This document shows positions 62,373 to 64,000 of a stretch of 64,000 nt of DNA, one piece after another. The stretch's first letter is position 1. Each line of letters starts with the position of its first letter. The DNA is from Hellea sp. Lineage in GTDB: Bacteria; Pseudomonadota; Alphaproteobacteria; Caulobacterales; Maricaulaceae. The position numbers and the translations under genes were made by a program. The stretch spans positions 42,457 to 106,456 of the forward strand of contig JABABK010000005.1 of assembly GCA_014238285.1 (NCBI GenBank), given 5' to 3'. A model generated the notes under the pieces. That model was not told the DNA's origin. It saw only the letters and a list, made by a program, of their open reading frames with translations, and searched no databases.

Positions 62373-63908
62373 CTAAATATCTAGAAGCAGGCGCTCAGGA
62401 TCTTCCAAACACTCTTTGACACGTACCAAGAAAGTCACGGCTTCTTTGCCATCGACAATACGGTGATCATAGGACAGAGCTAGATACATCATCGGACGGA
62501 TGACAATTTGATCATCAACCACAACCGCGCGTTTTTCGATTTTATGCATCCCAAGAATACCGGATTGCGGCGGATTTAAAATCGGTGAGCTCATCAGTGA
62601 GCCATAAACGCCACCATTTGAGATGGTGAAGGTGCCGCCGCTCATATCAGCCATGGATAATTGACCATCGCGGGCCTTTTTACCCAGCGCGCCAATACCT
62701 TTTTCAATACCGCCGAGAGATAGCTGATCACAATCGCGCAAAACCGGGACCACAAGACCTTTGTCTGTGCCGACCGCGATTGAAATATCATAATAGTTCT
62801 TGAAGATGATATCGGTGCCGTCAATCTCTGCATTGACAGATGGAACGTCTTTGAGGGCCTGAGTACAGGCTTTGACGAAGAAGCTCATAAAACCAAGCTT
62901 GATACCATGTTTCTTGATGAAGATTTCTTTATACTGAGAGCGCATCGCCATGATATTTGACATGTCGGCTTCGTTATAAGTCGTCAACATAGCCGCCGAG
63001 TTTTGCGCGTCTTTCAAACGGCGTGCGATTGTTTGGCGAATACGGGACATGCGAACACGTTCTTCACGAGGATGATCTGCGCGCGGGGCTTTAACGATCA
63101 CAGGGACAGGCGTTGCAGCTACTGGCGCTGGAGCTGGGTTAGCTTTGGCAACAAGTGCGTCACCTTTTGTAATACGGCCACCTTTGCCAGTTCCCGCAAT
63201 CGATCCCGCATCAAGATTGTTTTCGTTAATGATACGCTGTGCCGATGGCATGGCGATTGCGCCCGAATTTCCAGAAGCAACAGGCGCTACCGCTGCCGCT
63301 TCGGCAGGAGCAGATGAAGTGTTTCCCCCGCTGGCGCCCGCTTGTAATATAGCAAGTGTTTCGCCAACTTTAGCTGTTTCGCCAACACCAATGAGGATTT
63401 TGCCTAAAACGCCGGCTTCCGGGGCGACTAATTCTTGGGCCGCCTTGTCGGTTTCAAGCTCGACAATCGCTTCGTCTTTGGCAACGGCGTCGCCAGGCTG
63501 TTTCATCCAGTTCGCCACGGTAACTTCAGAGACGCTTTCACCAACATTTGGCACATCAATATTAATAGCCGTACCGCCTGATGGAGCTGCGGCGGCAGTC
63601 GCGGCCGGTTTCGGCGCTTCAGCTTTGGGCGCCTCAGCTTTTGGTGTCGGCGCAGTTTCTACGGCTGCAGTCCCACCAGAGGATAAACGCGCAATCAAAG
63701 CGCCTACCAAGGCGTTTTCGCCTTCAGCGACAACGATTTCAGACAAAACACCATCTTCGGGCGCCACGAGCTCTTGCGCCGCTTTATCGGTTTCAAGCTC
63801 GACTATTGCTTCGTCTTTTTTGACCGCGTCGCCAACTTTTTTAAACCAGGTCGCAATTGTAACTTCCGCAACACTTTCGCCGACATTTGGAACTGTAATA
63901 TCTGTCAT
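62373..63908 (-). CDS. odhB: 2-oxoglutarate dehydrogenase E2 with two lipoyl domains
   Basis: This is the dihydrolipoyllysine succinyltransferase core of the 2-oxoglutarate dehydrogenase complex. The 511-residue protein has two lipoyl domains, with Lys42 and Lys155 each in [13 protein letters not shown]. An Ala/Pro-rich linker separates them and leads to a peripheral-subunit-binding domain ([30 protein letters not shown]). The catalytic domain ends in [16 protein letters not shown] with the His and Asp. Most E2o have one lipoyl domain and are near 400 residues, so the extra domain explains the length. The sucA stop is nine bases upstream. Confidence 0.95.
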   Translation of the reverse strand: MTDITVPNVGESVAEVTIATWFKKVGDAVKKDEAIVELETDKAAQELVAPEDGVLSEIVVAEGENALVGALIARLSSGGTAAVETAPTPKAEAPKAEAPKPAATAAAAPSGGTAINIDVPNVGESVSEVTVANWMKQPGDAVAKDEAIVELETDKAAQELVAPEAGVLGKILIGVGETAKVGETLAILQAGASGGNTSSAPAEAAAVAPVASGNSGAIAMPSAQRIINENNLDAGSIAGTGKGGRITKGDALVAKANPAPAPVAATPVPVIVKAPRADHPREERVRMSRIRQTIARRLKDAQNSAAMLTTYNEADMSNIMAMRSQYKEIFIKKHGIKLGFMSFFVKACTQALKDVPSVNAEIDGTDIIFKNYYDISIAVGTDKGLVVPVLRDCDQLSLGGIEKGIGALGKKARDGQLSMADMSGGTFTISNGGVYGSLMSSPILNPPQSGILGMHKIEKRAVVVDDQIVIRPMMYLALSYDHRIVDGKEAVTFLVRVKECLEDPERLLLDI

Positions 63909-63917
63909 AGTTTTACT

Positions 63918-64000
63918 CTATTTAGCAAAAGCTGCGTCAAGCACAGCCTGTTGTTCTTTTTTGTGTTTAGCGGAAATACCTGTCGCCGTCGAGGCTGCTG
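63918..64000 (-). CDS. sucA: 3' end of 2-oxoglutarate dehydrogenase E1 (partial)
   Basis: The minus strand is open from the window edge and ends with residues TATGISAKHKKEQQAVLDAA before FAK and a TAG stop at 63918. The Thr-Gly...His...Glu-Gln-Gln pattern matches the C-terminus of E1o. It is the first gene of the sucA-odhB-lpdA operon. Confidence 0.85.
   Translation of the reverse strand, partial: AASTATGISAKHKKEQQAVLDAAFAK

Overview
The window is chromosomal DNA from an alphaproteobacterium, most likely a marine, stalk-forming or dimorphic member of the Caulobacterales/Maricaulales group (Hyphomonadaceae or Robiginitomaculaceae-like; this placement is inference). The evidence is a divK-pleD pair beside rpmG and dinB, a SUV3-like helicase / S4 / FdxA / CarD block, a YbjN-proC-ubiK-lgt-NDUFAF7-pgeF-prs block, an alphaproteobacterial-type LexA box before dinB, and a perfect CtrA-type site near the left edge. 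GC content looks moderate, and four genes appear to use TTG starts.

Layout. 1-2.6 kb: the 5' end of an unidentified minus-strand gene with a CtrA-type site upstream, rpmB, a DUF3108 periplasmic protein and a Crp/Fnr regulator with a textbook TGTGA-N6-TCACA site before it. 2.6-5.5 kb: a REP-like palindrome, a small membrane protein, a class III nucleotide cyclase fused to TPR-like repeats, and an acidic unknown protein. 5.7-11.3 kb: RNA helicase, S4 protein, ferredoxin, CarD, a secreted nuclease and tRNA-Arg(CCT). 11.4-17 kb: a run of lipid and detoxification genes (acyl-CoA synthetase, DUF924, DJ-1/PfpI, esterase, GST) facing a sterol-desaturase family protein. 17.1-22.3 kb: nucleotide-sugar genes ugd, glmS, galU and an AGE-family epimerase.

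22.4-30.9 kb is the least ordinary non-protease stretch. It holds a LuxR-type regulator fused to an alpha/beta-hydrolase fold that has lost its catalytic triad, a secreted acidic protein of unknown function behind a 16-bp perfect palindrome, and a compact three-gene operon built around a divergent, membrane-linked Hsp70. xerC and a small membrane protein follow. 31-41.4 kb: topA, a Sel1-repeat protein, rnr, a NUDIX hydrolase, rpmG, pleD, divK and SOS-regulated dinB. 41.5-50.1 kb: a secreted degradative island with two paralogous M14 carboxypeptidases flanking an M12B-like metalloprotease, all with PKD-like domains and two sharing one C-terminal module, then a thioredoxin-like lipoprotein and a cadherin-esterase lipoprotein. 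50.1-56.2 kb: proC, ybjN, ubiK, lgt, an NDUFAF7-like methyltransferase, a small lipoprotein, pgeF and prs. 56.3-58.1 kb: a secreted repeat protein and a trypsin-like protease. 58.1-64 kb: plsY, dprA, a GFA protein and the 2-oxoglutarate dehydrogenase genes (lpdA, odhB and the 3' end of sucA).

No stretch longer than about 300 bases lacks a gene. I saw no CRISPR array, insertion sequence, prophage or rRNA. The novelty lies in the accessory proteins and regulatory sites rather than in a single obvious island.
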